Below, in pieces: positions 22,872 to 32,037 of a stretch of 64,000 nt of DNA. The stretch is from positions 10,071 through 74,070 of the forward strand of contig JBBIVX010000014.1 of assembly GCA_037439465.1 (NCBI GenBank), given 5' to 3'. The DNA is from Parasulfuritortus sp037439465. Its GTDB lineage: Bacteria; Pseudomonadota; Gammaproteobacteria; Burkholderiales; Thiobacillaceae. The position numbers and the translations under genes are program-made. Numbering within the stretch: position 1 is the stretch's first letter; every line of letters begins with the position of its first letter. The notes below the pieces were generated by a model. It made no database searches, was not told where the DNA came from, and saw only the letters and a list, made by a program, of their open reading frames with translations.

Positions 22872-23753
22872 TCAGCCTTCACTCAGCAGCGGCAGCGGCG
22901 TAATACGTATGATCTTCTTGGCGGCCCTGCCCCTGGCGGCCTGGTCACCCTCCAGCCAAACGATGGCTCCGGTCGGACAGCGTTCGATGGACCTGGCGGT
23001 GGCCAGCGCATTGCGGCCATAGTCGATGGTCGCCAGTTCGTTCTCGACCTTGATCAAACCCGGCGCCGAATCGACCGCGCACTTGCCGCAGGCGGTACAG
23101 GCGACTTCGCACAGCCGCTCGGCGGTATCGCCGTCGGCGTGGTTCTTACAGGCAACCCACAGCTTGTGGGAGAGGGGGTGCAGGGAAAACAGGCCCTTCG
23201 GGCAGACCACGACGCAATCGCCGCAGGCCGTGCACTTGTCCGTGTCCACCTCCGGCAGACCGTACTGGTTCATGCGAATAGCGTCGAAATCGCAGACCGC
23301 CTCACAATCACCCAGACCCAGGCAGCCCCACACGCAGGCCTTGCCGCCGCCGCCAACGGTGGCGGCGGCGCGACAGGTTGCCAGGCCGTCGTAATGGGCA
23401 CGCAGGCGTGCCACGTGCTTGCCGCCGGCGCAGGCGAGACGTGCCACCCGCTTTTCCACATCGCCGGCCGCGACGCCCAGGAAGTCGGCGATATACCCCG
23501 TCATTTGCGGTGGGCTGACGGTGCACTTGGCCGGCATGATCTTGCCTGCCACCAGTTCCTCGGCAAAATTGCGGCAGCCTGCGGTGCCGCAGGCGCCGCA
23601 ATTGGACTTGGGCAGCAACTCTTCGACCTGGGCAATGCGCGGATCCTCGTAAACATAGAGCCGCCTGTTGGCCACCGCCAACAGCCAAGCCAGCAGCCCC
23701 CCCAGGGTCGCCATGAAAAGGCCCGCCAACGTCACGCCAACTATCGTATCCAT
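22872..23753 (-). CDS. rnfB: Rnf complex ferredoxin-binding Fe-S subunit RnfB, long type
   Basis: RnfB takes electrons from ferredoxin at the cytoplasmic face. An N-terminal membrane helix (VTLAGLFMATLGGLLAWLL) is followed by the 4Fe-4S domain CGACGTAGC...C, then by more cysteine motifs: CRAAATVGGGGKACVWGCLG, CEAVC, CTACGDCVVVCP and CTACGKC. At 293 residues, with the GGGxKxCxxGCLGxGDC segment, it resembles the long RnfB of Clostridia and Bacteroidota rather than the short RsxB of enterics. The start has GGAG six bases upstream. It is the first gene of the operon, divergent from the LysR-type gene. Confidence 0.95.
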   Translation of the reverse strand: MDTIVGVTLAGLFMATLGGLLAWLLAVANRRLYVYEDPRIAQVEELLPKSNCGACGTAGCRNFAEELVAGKIMPAKCTVSPPQMTGYIADFLGVAAGDVEKRVARLACAGGKHVARLRAHYDGLATCRAAATVGGGGKACVWGCLGLGDCEAVCDFDAIRMNQYGLPEVDTDKCTACGDCVVVCPKGLFSLHPLSHKLWVACKNHADGDTAERLCEVACTACGKCAVDSAPGLIKVENELATIDYGRNALATARSIERCPTGAIVWLEGDQAARGRAAKKIIRITPLPLLSEG

Positions 23754-23832
23754 GTCGCTCCAATCACGACCGTTGCGGCCGAATCCGGCTCACGCAAAGT
23801 TAAATGATCACGATATGGAGTCTATAAATATA

Positions 23833-23861
23833 TTAATAATTTGACGCTCAGGTTATTTCAA
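23833..23861 (-). promoter_or_regulatory. Candidate promoter for the rnfB operon
   Basis: On the minus strand TTGAAA (23856-23861) and TATTAA (23833-23838) are spaced 17 bases apart in a very AT-rich island, 80 bases before the rnfB start. It overlaps the divergent promoter, so a regulator bound here could affect both directions. Confidence 0.5.
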
Positions 23862-23869
23862 TCTTTAAT
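23841..23869 (+). promoter_or_regulatory. Candidate sigma-70 promoter for the LysR-type regulator
   Basis: TTGACG (23841-23846) and TTTAAT (23864-23869) are spaced 17 bases apart, 44 bases before the start codon. Overlap with the rnfB promoter is the usual arrangement for autoregulated LysR-type genes. Confidence 0.55.
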
Positions 23870-23913
23870 ATTGTTTGTTTTAATGCGGTGCAACATATCT
23901 TTGGAGTGGTCTC

Positions 23914-24933
23914 ATGAGCAGCGAGTCTCCGCTTTACTACAAGAACAACCGGCTCAAGCAACTGCGAGCCTTCCACCAGGTGGTGCGTTGCGGCGGCATT
24001 TCCCGGGCGGCGGAAAAACTCTACCTGTCGCAACCCTCGGTCTCGTTGCAAATTCAGGCGCTGGAGCGCGAACTCGGGGTCGTCCTGTTCGAACGCCGCG
24101 GCCCTCACCTCAAGCTCACGCCGGAAGGCGACGTCCTGTACCACCTGGCGGAGCCGCTGGTGGACGGCATCGACAAACTGCAGGAGAACTTCACCGCCCA
24201 CTTCGGCAAGCTGGAGTCGGGCGAACTGAATATTGGCGCGGGCGAATCCACCATCCTTTACATACTTCCCGAGCCTGTGCGCCGTTTCGTCGCCGCTTAT
24301 CCCAAGGTGCAACTGAAGATGCACAACGTCACCGGTCGCGACGGTCTCAAAATGCTCAAGGCCGACGAGATCGATTTTGCCGTGGGCTCCATGCTGGACG
24401 TGCCGGAAGACATCGAATACCGCCCGGTGGTCACCTTCGATCCCATGCTCATCACCCCTCTTGACCATCCTCTCGCAGAAAAGGCGCTGCGCGGTGAAGA
24501 GGTCACGCTGGAAGACGTCAGCCATTACGGCCTGATCCTGCCACCCAGCCACCTGTCGACCTGGCGCATCGTCAAATACGTCTTTCAGCAGCACAACCTG
24601 ACCTTCACCGTGACCCTGGAGGCCGGCGGCTGGGAGGTCATCAAGAAATATGTGGAGCTGGGCCTGGGCGTGTCCATCGTCACCGACATCTGCCTGACCG
24701 GCGACGAGAAGCTGATGCGCATCCCGCTCACCAAATATTTCCCGCAGCGCGGCTATGGGCTGGTGCTCAGGAAAGGCCGCTTCTTGTCGCCCCAGGCGCG
24801 GCGCTTCATCGAGATCATGGAAGAAGTCTATGCCAACGGCGCGGAGGTCGCCCTCCCCGCCAACACCCGACCGGCGGTGAACAACGTGGCAAGCGCCCGG
24901 CCAGCGCGCAAGACCAGGCGCAAAAGCGCATAG
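23914..24933 (+). CDS. LysR-type transcriptional regulator, likely regulator of the rnf/PFOR operon
   Basis: The 339-residue product has an N-terminal winged helix-turn-helix (LKQLRAFHQVVRCGGISRAA, then LSQPSVSLQIQALERELG, residues about 14-60). A co-inducer domain of the periplasmic-binding type follows (LNIGAGESTILYILP, GLILPPSHLSTWRIV, LGLGVSIVTD). The C-terminus is a short basic tail (RPARKTRRKSA). It is divergent from rnfB with overlapping promoters, the classical layout for a LysR-type regulator and its target. The domain layout is like CysB/CbbR relatives, but the effector cannot be deduced. GGAG lies about nine bases before the ATG. Confidence 0.92.
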   Translation: MSSESPLYYKNNRLKQLRAFHQVVRCGGISRAAEKLYLSQPSVSLQIQALERELGVVLFERRGPHLKLTPEGDVLYHLAEPLVDGIDKLQENFTAHFGKLESGELNIGAGESTILYILPEPVRRFVAAYPKVQLKMHNVTGRDGLKMLKADEIDFAVGSMLDVPEDIEYRPVVTFDPMLITPLDHPLAEKALRGEEVTLEDVSHYGLILPPSHLSTWRIVKYVFQQHNLTFTVTLEAGGWEVIKKYVELGLGVSIVTDICLTGDEKLMRIPLTKYFPQRGYGLVLRKGRFLSPQARRFIEIMEEVYANGAEVALPANTRPAVNNVASARPARKTRRKSA

Positions 24934-24954
24934 GCTCAAAGGCCAGCCGGCGAC

Positions 24955-25611
24955 CTACTCACTTTCGTAGAAAATATCGGCACGACGATTCTCCGCCCAG
25001 GAGGCTTCATCATGTCCCTTCAACCTGGGCTTGAGTTCGCCCCGGCTCTTTACCAGCACCTGCCTTCCCGGAGCGCCGCGCTCGACCAGGCCGGCACGCA
25101 CGCTCTGTGCCCGCTTGAGGCCGAGGCGCCGGTTGTGTTCACGACTGCCGCGCTCGTCGGCATGACCCTCGATGCGCACACGCGCGGCGGGGTGTTCGCG
25201 CAGATAGCTGGCATGCGCCTCGATGACCGGGTCATAGTCGCGCCGGAGCGCAAACTGATCGAGTGCGAAATAGAAGCTGCGCTCCGAACGCAAATGCGCC
25301 GCGAGATCCTTGGAAGCCTGCAGAGTGGCGGTGTCCGCCTCGGCGGCAGCGGAGTCAGCCGGAGCGGGCCGCGCAACGACGGACGGAGAAACAGTTACGG
25401 CGGCCGGAGCAGGCAGCGCCTGGGCGGCCGGGGCAGGACTCAATGGTGCCGCCGCGGCCGTCTTGGGCGCGCGCCCGTAGTAAAGATCGCGATGGACCTT
25501 CAGCGGCCCATGGGCGCCGGCCGCCTCTTTGCCGACGCCCACTGGCATGGCGCAGGCGGCAAGCAATAGCGGCGGCGTGAGCAGAACGGCAACGAACACA
25601 CCGAAGCGCAA
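24955..25611 (-). CDS. OmpA/Pal-like outer-membrane lipoprotein
   Basis: The N-terminus is a lipoprotein signal with lipobox LLAAC (cysteine at about residue 20). An Ala/Pro-rich linker spans about 50-95, and a C-terminal OmpA-like peptidoglycan-binding domain follows (RVRIEGHADERGSREHN, LGLKRAQSVRAGL, ENRRADI). It is therefore probably lipid-anchored in the outer membrane and bound to the wall, like Pal. The start is TTG at 25611 or, equally possible, GTG at 25599. It lies 13 bases after nuoN, so it may be read from the complex I transcript. It is convergent with the LysR gene. Confidence 0.87.
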   Translation of the reverse strand: MRFGVFVAVLLTPPLLLAACAMPVGVGKEAAGAHGPLKVHRDLYYGRAPKTAAAAPLSPAPAAQALPAPAAVTVSPSVVARPAPADSAAAEADTATLQASKDLAAHLRSERSFYFALDQFALRRDYDPVIEAHASYLREHPAARVRIEGHADERGSREHNRRLGLKRAQSVRAGLVERGAPGRQVLVKSRGELKPRLKGHDEASWAENRRADIFYESE

Positions 25612-25624
25612 GGCGGCGCCCCGG

Positions 25625-27067
25625 TCAGCGTAACGACACTTGCACCGAATAGGCGCAGAGCGTCATCAGCGGTTGCGGCAGAATGCCAAGCAGAAGCACG
25701 GCAAGGCCGTTGGCGGAAAGCAGCAGACCGGCATCGGCCACGCCCACCGGACGTTCGCTGACGGCGGGCGTGTCGAAGTACATCAGTTTGACGATACGCA
25801 GATAAAAGAAGGCGCCGATCAGGGAGAACATCACCGCCACGACCGCCAGCCAAAGCCAGCCGGCACCTATCAGGGCCTGCAACACGGTCAGTTTGGCGAC
25901 GAAGCCGATGAATGGCGGCAAGCCGGCCATCGACAGCATCAGCATGGCCATCACCGCGGCGAGCCAGGGGTGCCTGGCATTGAGACCCTTGTAGTCTTCC
26001 AAATTATCGGCCTCGAAGCCGACCCGCGACAGGTAGATCACCATGCCGAACCCCCCCAGGCTCATCAGCACATAGCTGACGGCATAGAACATGGCGGCGG
26101 AATAACCCGCCAGGCTGCCGCTCATCAGCCCGAGTAGCAAGAAGCCCATGTGCGAGATGGTCGAATAGGCCAACATGCGCTTGATATTGGTCTGCATGAT
26201 GGCGGCCAGATTGCCTATGGCCAGCGAGGCCACCGCCATCACCGCCAGCATTTGTTGCCAGTCGCCGTAGGCCGGCTGCAATCCGTCCACCAAGAGGCGC
26301 ATGGCAAAGGCAAAGGCAGCCAGCTTGGGGGCCGAGCCGACGAACAGGGTCACCGCCGTGGGGGCGCCGTGGTAGATGTCCGGCACCCACATATGGAATG
26401 GCGCGGCGCCCAGCTTGAAACCAAGCCCGGCGACGATGAAGACGATGCCGAACACCAGCACCATCTCGCTCCTGACACCGCCATGCACCATCTCGGCCAC
26501 CTTGGCCAATTCGAGCGAGCCGGCCAGGCCATAGAGCAGCGACATGCCATAAAGCAGCAGACCGGAGGCCAGTGCGCCGAGCACGAAGTACTTCATGGCC
26601 GCCTCGGAAGCCTGCATCGAATCGCGCTCCATGGCGACCATGGCATAAAGAGCGAGCGAGAGCAGTTCCAGACCCAGGTAGAGGGTGAGGAAGTGGCTGG
26701 CGGAAATCATCACCAGCATGCCGAGCACGGCGAACAGCAGCAGAGAAAAATAATCGCCGCCCAACATGCCGCGGTCGGTCAGGTACTGACGCGAATAGAT
26801 CACCGCGACGATGGCGGCCAGACAGGTGAGCAGCTTCAGCACGATGCCCATCGGATCGCTGATGTAAAGGCCGTTGAAGGCCAGGGTCGGGGCCGCCGGG
26901 CCGGTGGCGACGATCAATGCGGCGGTGCAGACGAGGCCGAGCAAGGTCAGCGCATAAGATGCCGTTTTCGATTGGCTATAGGCCTCCACCAGCAATACCA
27001 GAGAGGCGAAGGCGAGTAGGCCGATTTCCGGCAGGGCGATGAAGAAATCGATGGCGGCAGGGGTCAT
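25625..27067 (-). CDS. nuoN: NADH-quinone oxidoreductase subunit N
   Basis: One of three antiporter-like proton-pumping subunits of complex I. The 480-residue protein has about 14 helices and the family motifs LGLELLSLALYAMVAMER, KYFVLGALASGLLLYG, and GAAPFHMWVPDIYHGAP with the central HxWxPD signature. AYSTISHMGFLLLGL is also present. It is the last nuo gene, nine bases after nuoM. Confidence 0.97.
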   Translation of the reverse strand: MTPAAIDFFIALPEIGLLAFASLVLLVEAYSQSKTASYALTLLGLVCTAALIVATGPAAPTLAFNGLYISDPMGIVLKLLTCLAAIVAVIYSRQYLTDRGMLGGDYFSLLLFAVLGMLVMISASHFLTLYLGLELLSLALYAMVAMERDSMQASEAAMKYFVLGALASGLLLYGMSLLYGLAGSLELAKVAEMVHGGVRSEMVLVFGIVFIVAGLGFKLGAAPFHMWVPDIYHGAPTAVTLFVGSAPKLAAFAFAMRLLVDGLQPAYGDWQQMLAVMAVASLAIGNLAAIMQTNIKRMLAYSTISHMGFLLLGLMSGSLAGYSAAMFYAVSYVLMSLGGFGMVIYLSRVGFEADNLEDYKGLNARHPWLAAVMAMLMLSMAGLPPFIGFVAKLTVLQALIGAGWLWLAVVAVMFSLIGAFFYLRIVKLMYFDTPAVSERPVGVADAGLLLSANGLAVLLLGILPQPLMTLCAYSVQVSLR

Positions 27068-27076
27068 GGCCGAGGC

Positions 27077-28570
27077 TCAGTACACGAGTTTGCTGTGAGC
27101 GACATGCCCCAGCAGGTTGTTGACGGAGGCGTGCATCACGTCAGTGACGGGCAGGGGGTAGAGGCCCATCGCCAGAACGCAGACGGCCAGCAGCAGCAGC
27201 ACCACGAATTCACGGCTGTCGATGTCCTTAAGCGCGGCCACCTTCTCGTTGGCCACCTTGCCGAAGATCACCCGCTTGTACATCCACAGGGTATAAGCAG
27301 CGCCGAAGATCAAGGTAAGACCAGCGGCGAAGGCCCACCAGAAATTCACCTGGATCGCCCCCAGTATCACCATGAATTCGCCAACGAAACCGGAAGTCCC
27401 CGGCAGACCCGAGTTGGCCATCGCGAACAGCATGAAGAGCGCGGCGAACCTGGGCATGGTATTGGCCACGCCGCCATAATCGGCGATCTGGCGGGAGTGG
27501 ATACGGTCATACATGACGCCTATGCAAAGGAACAAGGCGGCCGAGACGAAGCCGTGCGAGATCATCTGCACCAGGCCACCCTCGATGCCCAGCGGGTTGA
27601 ACAGGAAGAAGCCGAGGGTAATGAAACCCATGTGGGCGATCGACGAATAGGCGATGAGTTTCTTCATGTCCGCCTGCACCAGCGCCACCAGGCCGATATA
27701 GACGATGGCGATGAGGGACAGCGCCACAATCAGCCAGGTCAACTCGTGCGAGGCATCCGGCACGATGGGCAGGGTGAAGCGCAGGAAACCGTAGGCGCCC
27801 ACCTTCAGCGTGATCGCCGCCAGCACCACCGAACCGCCGGTAGGGGCCTCGACGTGGGCATCCGGCAGCCAGGTATGCACCGGCCACATCGGCACCTTGA
27901 CCGCGAAGGCGAAGAAGAAGGCCACGAACAGCAGCACTTGCGCCATCATGGTGAGACCGACCTTGTGCCACGCGAGTATTTCGAAACTGCCACCGCTGAC
28001 GAAGAACAGGTAGATCATCGCCACCAACATGAGCAGCGAGCCAAGCAGCGTGTACAGGAAGAACTTCATGGCCGCATAGACCCGGTTTGGGCCGCCCCAC
28101 ATGCCGATGATCAGATAGAGGGGAATCAGCATGGCCTCGAAGAAGACATAAAACAGCACGCCGTCGAGGGCGACGAAGACGCCATTGATCAGTCCCGACT
28201 GAATGAGGAAGGCCGCCATGTACTGTCCGACCTTAATCTTGATCACCCGCCAGCCTGCCAGTATCACCAGCACGGTGGTAAAACTGTTGAGCAGGACGAA
28301 GGGCATGGCGATGCCGTCGACGCCCAGGTGATACCAGATGTTGAAGGCAGGGACCCAAGCCGCCGTTTCCTCGAACTGCATGGCGGCACTGCTGGCGTCG
28401 AAACCGGTCCACAATGGCACCGACACGCCGAAGCCGAGCACCGCGCCGATGAGTGCCAGGGTGCGCTGACCATCGGCGTTGCGATCGTCGCTGCCGGTGG
28501 CGAGTATCAGCAGCCCGGCCACGATGGGCACCCAGACGGTCAGGCTTAAGATTCCGATTCCTTCAAGCAT
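27077..28570 (-). CDS. nuoM: NADH-quinone oxidoreductase subunit M
   Basis: Antiporter-like membrane subunit of complex I, 497 residues and about 14 helices. Conserved stretches include VFFEAMLIPLYLIIGMWGG, with the functionally important glutamate, VKVPMWPVHTWLPDAHVEAP, and AYSSIAHMGFITLG. The gap to nuoL is 30 bases. Confidence 0.97.
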   Translation of the reverse strand: MLEGIGILSLTVWVPIVAGLLILATGSDDRNADGQRTLALIGAVLGFGVSVPLWTGFDASSAAMQFEETAAWVPAFNIWYHLGVDGIAMPFVLLNSFTTVLVILAGWRVIKIKVGQYMAAFLIQSGLINGVFVALDGVLFYVFFEAMLIPLYLIIGMWGGPNRVYAAMKFFLYTLLGSLLMLVAMIYLFFVSGGSFEILAWHKVGLTMMAQVLLFVAFFFAFAVKVPMWPVHTWLPDAHVEAPTGGSVVLAAITLKVGAYGFLRFTLPIVPDASHELTWLIVALSLIAIVYIGLVALVQADMKKLIAYSSIAHMGFITLGFFLFNPLGIEGGLVQMISHGFVSAALFLCIGVMYDRIHSRQIADYGGVANTMPRFAALFMLFAMANSGLPGTSGFVGEFMVILGAIQVNFWWAFAAGLTLIFGAAYTLWMYKRVIFGKVANEKVAALKDIDSREFVVLLLLAVCVLAMGLYPLPVTDVMHASVNNLLGHVAHSKLVY

Positions 28571-28600
28571 CGCGTATTCCCGAGCGTTTCATTCTTGAGG

Positions 28601-30604
28601 CTAGACGAACCAGGTCGCCAGCAGGGCCACGCCGATGATCATGGCGAAGGCGTAGTGATAGATGTAGCCCGATTGCAGGTGACGCACCATGCCGGCCACC
28701 TGCGCCACCACACGCACGGAGCCGTTCACCAGCAGGCCGTCGATGGCGGTGACGTCACCCCAGCGCCACAGCCGGCCACCCAGCAGACGGGCGCCGCCGG
28801 CGAAGAACCAATCGTTGAAATCGTCGAAGCCGTACTTGCGCTCCAGGATGGTGTAGACGAGGCCTGCCTTGCGGCGCAGCTTTTCCGGCAGGTCCTTGCG
28901 CACCAGATAGAGGAACCAGGCGCTGACGACGCCTGCCAGCGCCAACCAGAAAACCGGGGTCGCGAAGGCGTGCAGGACCATGGCGCCGGCACCGTGAAAC
29001 TCGGCCTTCAGCTCTCCCATGGCTGGATGGACGGTATGGTTGACGGTGATCGCCGAGCCGAAGAAATCACCATACAGCATGGGCTCGATGTAGGCCCAGC
29101 CGGCATAGACCGAGGGTATGGCAAGCAGCACCAGGGGCAGCCACACCACCCACGGCGACTCGTGCGGGGCGCTGTGGCCGCCGCGATGGTGGCCATGGCT
29201 GTCGTCGTCCTTGCCGCCCTCCTGATCCTGGCCGGCATGGGCCTGGTGGAACCGCTCCTTGCCATGGAATACCAGGAAATACAGGCGGAAGGAGTAGAAG
29301 GCGGTAACGAACACGCCGGCGGTCACGGCGAAATCGGCGAAGCCCGCACCCCACAGAGGCGAGGCATGCACCGCCTCGATGATCGAATCCTTGGAGAAGA
29401 AACCGGAAAACCCCGGGGTGCCGATCAGGGCCAGGGAACCGATCAACATGGTGATCCAGGTGATCGGCATGTATTTTCTTAGCCCGCCCATGTTGCGGAT
29501 ATCCTGGTCGTGGTGCATGCCGATGATGACCGAGCCGGCGGCCAGGAACAACAGCGCCTTGAAGAAGGCGTGCGTCATGAGGTGAAAGATCGCCGCCGAA
29601 TAGGCCGAGGCCCCCAGAGCCACGGTCATGTAGCCGAGCTGGGACAGGGTCGAGTAAGCGATCACCCGCTTGATGTCGTTCTGGATCATGCCCAAAAAGC
29701 CCATGAACAAGGCGGTGATGGCGCCGATGATCAGGACGAAGGAGAGCGCCGTATCGGATAGTTCGAACAGCGGCGACATGCGCGCCACCATGAAGATACC
29801 GGCCGTCACCATGGTGGCGGCATGGATCAGGGCGGAGATGGGGGTCGGGCCTTCCATCGAATCGGGCAGCCAGACATGCAATGGGAACTGGGCCGACTTG
29901 CCCATGGCGCCGATGAACAGCAGGATGCAGATCACCGTCATGAGCGACCAGCTATGGCCCTCGATCAGGGTGATGCTATGGCTGGCGAGTTGCGGTGCGG
30001 TCTGGAACACCTGGGCATAGTCGAGGCTACCGAACCAGGCCAGCACCAGGCCGATACCGAGCAGAAAACCAAAGTCGCCCACGCGGTTGACCAGGAAGGC
30101 CTTGAGGTTGGCATAGATGGCCGACTCGCGGGCGAACCAGAAACCGATCAACAGATAGGACACCAGGCCGACCGCCTCCCAGCCGAAGAACAACTGCAGG
30201 AAGTTGTTGCTCATCACCAGCATCAGCATGGAGAAGGTGAACAGCGCGATATAACTGAAGAAGCGCTGGTAACCTGGGTCGTCGGCCATATAGCCGATGG
30301 TGTAGACATGCACACACAGCGACACGAAAGTCACCACCAACATCATCACGGCGGAGAGACGGTCGATGAGGAAACCCACCTCAAGGCGCAGGTCACCGGC
30401 CATCAGCCAGGTGTAGACCGAACCGTTATAGGTATTGCCGGCGAGCACATCCTGGAAGATGCTGAGCGAGGCCAGGAAGGCCACCAGCACACCAAGGATG
30501 GCCATGGTGTGTGCGCCGGCGCGGCCGATCTGCTTGCCGAACAGGCCGGCGACGATAGCGCCGGCCAGGGGAGCCAGGGGGACGATGAGATAGAGGGTTT
30601 TCAT
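28601..30604 (-). CDS. nuoL: NADH-quinone oxidoreductase subunit L
   Basis: The largest antiporter-like subunit, 667 residues. It carries FFGWEAVGLVSYLLIGFWF, QFPLHVWLPDSMEGPTPISA and AYSTLSQLGYMTVALG, plus the C-terminal part that forms the lateral helix. A His/Asp-rich cytoplasmic or periplasmic loop (HAGQDQEGGKDDDSHGHHRG, about residues 455-475) is longer than usual. It begins two bases after the nuoK stop. Confidence 0.97.
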   Translation of the reverse strand: MKTLYLIVPLAPLAGAIVAGLFGKQIGRAGAHTMAILGVLVAFLASLSIFQDVLAGNTYNGSVYTWLMAGDLRLEVGFLIDRLSAVMMLVVTFVSLCVHVYTIGYMADDPGYQRFFSYIALFTFSMLMLVMSNNFLQLFFGWEAVGLVSYLLIGFWFARESAIYANLKAFLVNRVGDFGFLLGIGLVLAWFGSLDYAQVFQTAPQLASHSITLIEGHSWSLMTVICILLFIGAMGKSAQFPLHVWLPDSMEGPTPISALIHAATMVTAGIFMVARMSPLFELSDTALSFVLIIGAITALFMGFLGMIQNDIKRVIAYSTLSQLGYMTVALGASAYSAAIFHLMTHAFFKALLFLAAGSVIIGMHHDQDIRNMGGLRKYMPITWITMLIGSLALIGTPGFSGFFSKDSIIEAVHASPLWGAGFADFAVTAGVFVTAFYSFRLYFLVFHGKERFHQAHAGQDQEGGKDDDSHGHHRGGHSAPHESPWVVWLPLVLLAIPSVYAGWAYIEPMLYGDFFGSAITVNHTVHPAMGELKAEFHGAGAMVLHAFATPVFWLALAGVVSAWFLYLVRKDLPEKLRRKAGLVYTILERKYGFDDFNDWFFAGGARLLGGRLWRWGDVTAIDGLLVNGSVRVVAQVAGMVRHLQSGYIYHYAFAMIIGVALLATWFV

Positions 30605-30605
30605 G

Positions 30606-30911
30606 TCAGCCCTTCAATCGGTCGAGATCATCGACATTGATGCTCTTCAGGTTGCGGAACAGCACCACCAGTATGGCCAGGCCGATGGCCGACTCGGCCG
30701 CCGCCACGGTGAGGATGAAGAAGACGAAAACCTGCCCCGCGGTATCGTTGAGGAAATGCGAGAAGGCGATGAAGTTGAGGTTCACCGCCAGCAGCATGAG
30801 TTCGATGGCCATCAGCAGCACGATGAGATTTTTGCGGTTGAGAAACACCCCCAGCACACCGATGGCGAACAAGATGGAACCGAGGATCAGATAGTGGTCG
30901 AGGCCGATCAT
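30606..30911 (-). CDS. nuoK: NADH-quinone oxidoreductase subunit K
   Basis: Small membrane subunit of 101 residues and three helices, with the conserved glutamates in LLMAIELMLLAVNLNF and VAAAESAIGLAILV that belong to the proton path. ATGA overlap with nuoJ. Confidence 0.97.
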   Translation of the reverse strand: MIGLDHYLILGSILFAIGVLGVFLNRKNLIVLLMAIELMLLAVNLNFIAFSHFLNDTAGQVFVFFILTVAAAESAIGLAILVVLFRNLKSINVDDLDRLKG

Positions 30912-31525
30912 TCGTCCTCCTCCTCTTTGTATTCGGGCTTCTGGGGCTTCAGGTTGACGAGGCGGATGTGGCCGGCGGCACTCTGCCGCACCTGCCAGGC
31001 GACATCCACGACCTTGCGGTTGGCCCGCCGGCGCAGGGTCAGAGCGATGGCGGCGACGATGGCCACCAGCAGGATCACAGCCGCCAGCTCGAAGGCATAG
31101 ACATAATCTGTGTAAAGCAGCAGGCCCAATTGTCTGGTATTGCTAAAACCGGCTGGCGTCGGCGCCGGCGCTGTCAGGCCGAAGCGGTCGCCACCCAGCA
31201 CCATGACCATCTCCACAGCCATCAGGCCGGCGACCAGTGCGGCCAGCGGCAGATAGTCCCAGAAGCCCTGGCGCAACTCTTCGACATTGATGTCGAGCAT
31301 CATCACGACGAATATAAACAGCACCATCACGGCCCCGACGTAGACCAGCACCAGGGTGATGGCGAGAAACTCTGCCTGCAGCAGTATCCAGATGCCGGCG
31401 GCCGTGAAGAAGGCCAGCACCAGCGCCAGGGCGGCATGCACCGGGTTCTTGGCAGTAACGACGCGCAACCCCGCGAGCAGCAGGATGGCGGCGAAGAAGT
31501 AGAAAACGAAACTGGCGAAATCCAT
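30908..31525 (-). CDS. nuoJ: NADH-quinone oxidoreductase subunit J
   Basis: Membrane subunit of 205 residues and five helices, containing NPVHAALALVLAFFTAAGIW and LVYVGAVMVLFIFVVMML (the helix with the pi-bulge in solved structures). It ends in an acidic tail (EYKEEEDE). Confidence 0.96.
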   Translation of the reverse strand: MDFASFVFYFFAAILLLAGLRVVTAKNPVHAALALVLAFFTAAGIWILLQAEFLAITLVLVYVGAVMVLFIFVVMMLDINVEELRQGFWDYLPLAALVAGLMAVEMVMVLGGDRFGLTAPAPTPAGFSNTRQLGLLLYTDYVYAFELAAVILLVAIVAAIALTLRRRANRKVVDVAWQVRQSAAGHIRLVNLKPQKPEYKEEEDE

Positions 31526-31535
31526 GTGTCGTCCG

Positions 31536-32027
31536 TTAACGGTATTTGGCGTCGGCGGCCTTGTCCTCGGCGATCTGGGCCTCGTACTTGTCGCCTACCG
31601 CGAGGAGCATCTCCTTGGTGTAATAGAGGTCGCCCCGTTTCTCGCCGTGATACTCGAAGATGCGGGTTTCGACGATGGCATCGACCGGGCAGGCCTCTTC
31701 ACAAAAACCGCAGAAAATGCACTTGGTCAGATCGATGTCGTAGCGGGTGGTGCGGCGGGTGCCATCCTCGCGCTGGGCCGACTCGATGGTGATCGCCATG
31801 GCCGGACAGACGGCCTCGCACAGCTTGCAGGCGATGCAGCGCTCCTCACCGTTGGGGTAGCGACGCTGCGCATGGAGGCCACGGAAGCGCGGACTTTGCG
31901 GCGTGCGCTCATCGGGATACTGGATGGTGATCTTGCGTGCGAACAGGTGCCGGCCGGTAACCGCCAGGCCCTTGAGCAGCTCGATCAGCAGGAAGGTATT
32001 GAAGAAGCGTTTGATAGCGGAAATCAT
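31536..32027 (-). CDS. nuoI: NADH-quinone oxidoreductase subunit I
   Basis: Peripheral subunit of 163 residues carrying clusters N6a and N6b. The two motifs are CIACKLCEAVCP and CIFCGFCEEACP. The N-terminal amphipathic region and the basic patch around RGLHAQRRYPNGEERC are typical. Confidence 0.98.
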   Translation of the reverse strand: MISAIKRFFNTFLLIELLKGLAVTGRHLFARKITIQYPDERTPQSPRFRGLHAQRRYPNGEERCIACKLCEAVCPAMAITIESAQREDGTRRTTRYDIDLTKCIFCGFCEEACPVDAIVETRIFEYHGEKRGDLYYTKEMLLAVGDKYEAQIAEDKAADAKYR

Positions 32028-32037
32028 CCTCGCCTCC

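Noticed and set aside
22814..22882. GTG start for PFOR overlapping the rnfB stop
   Set aside because: Possible, but the ATG at 22813 has a good ribosome site, and the added 23 residues have no PFOR similarity that I can see.
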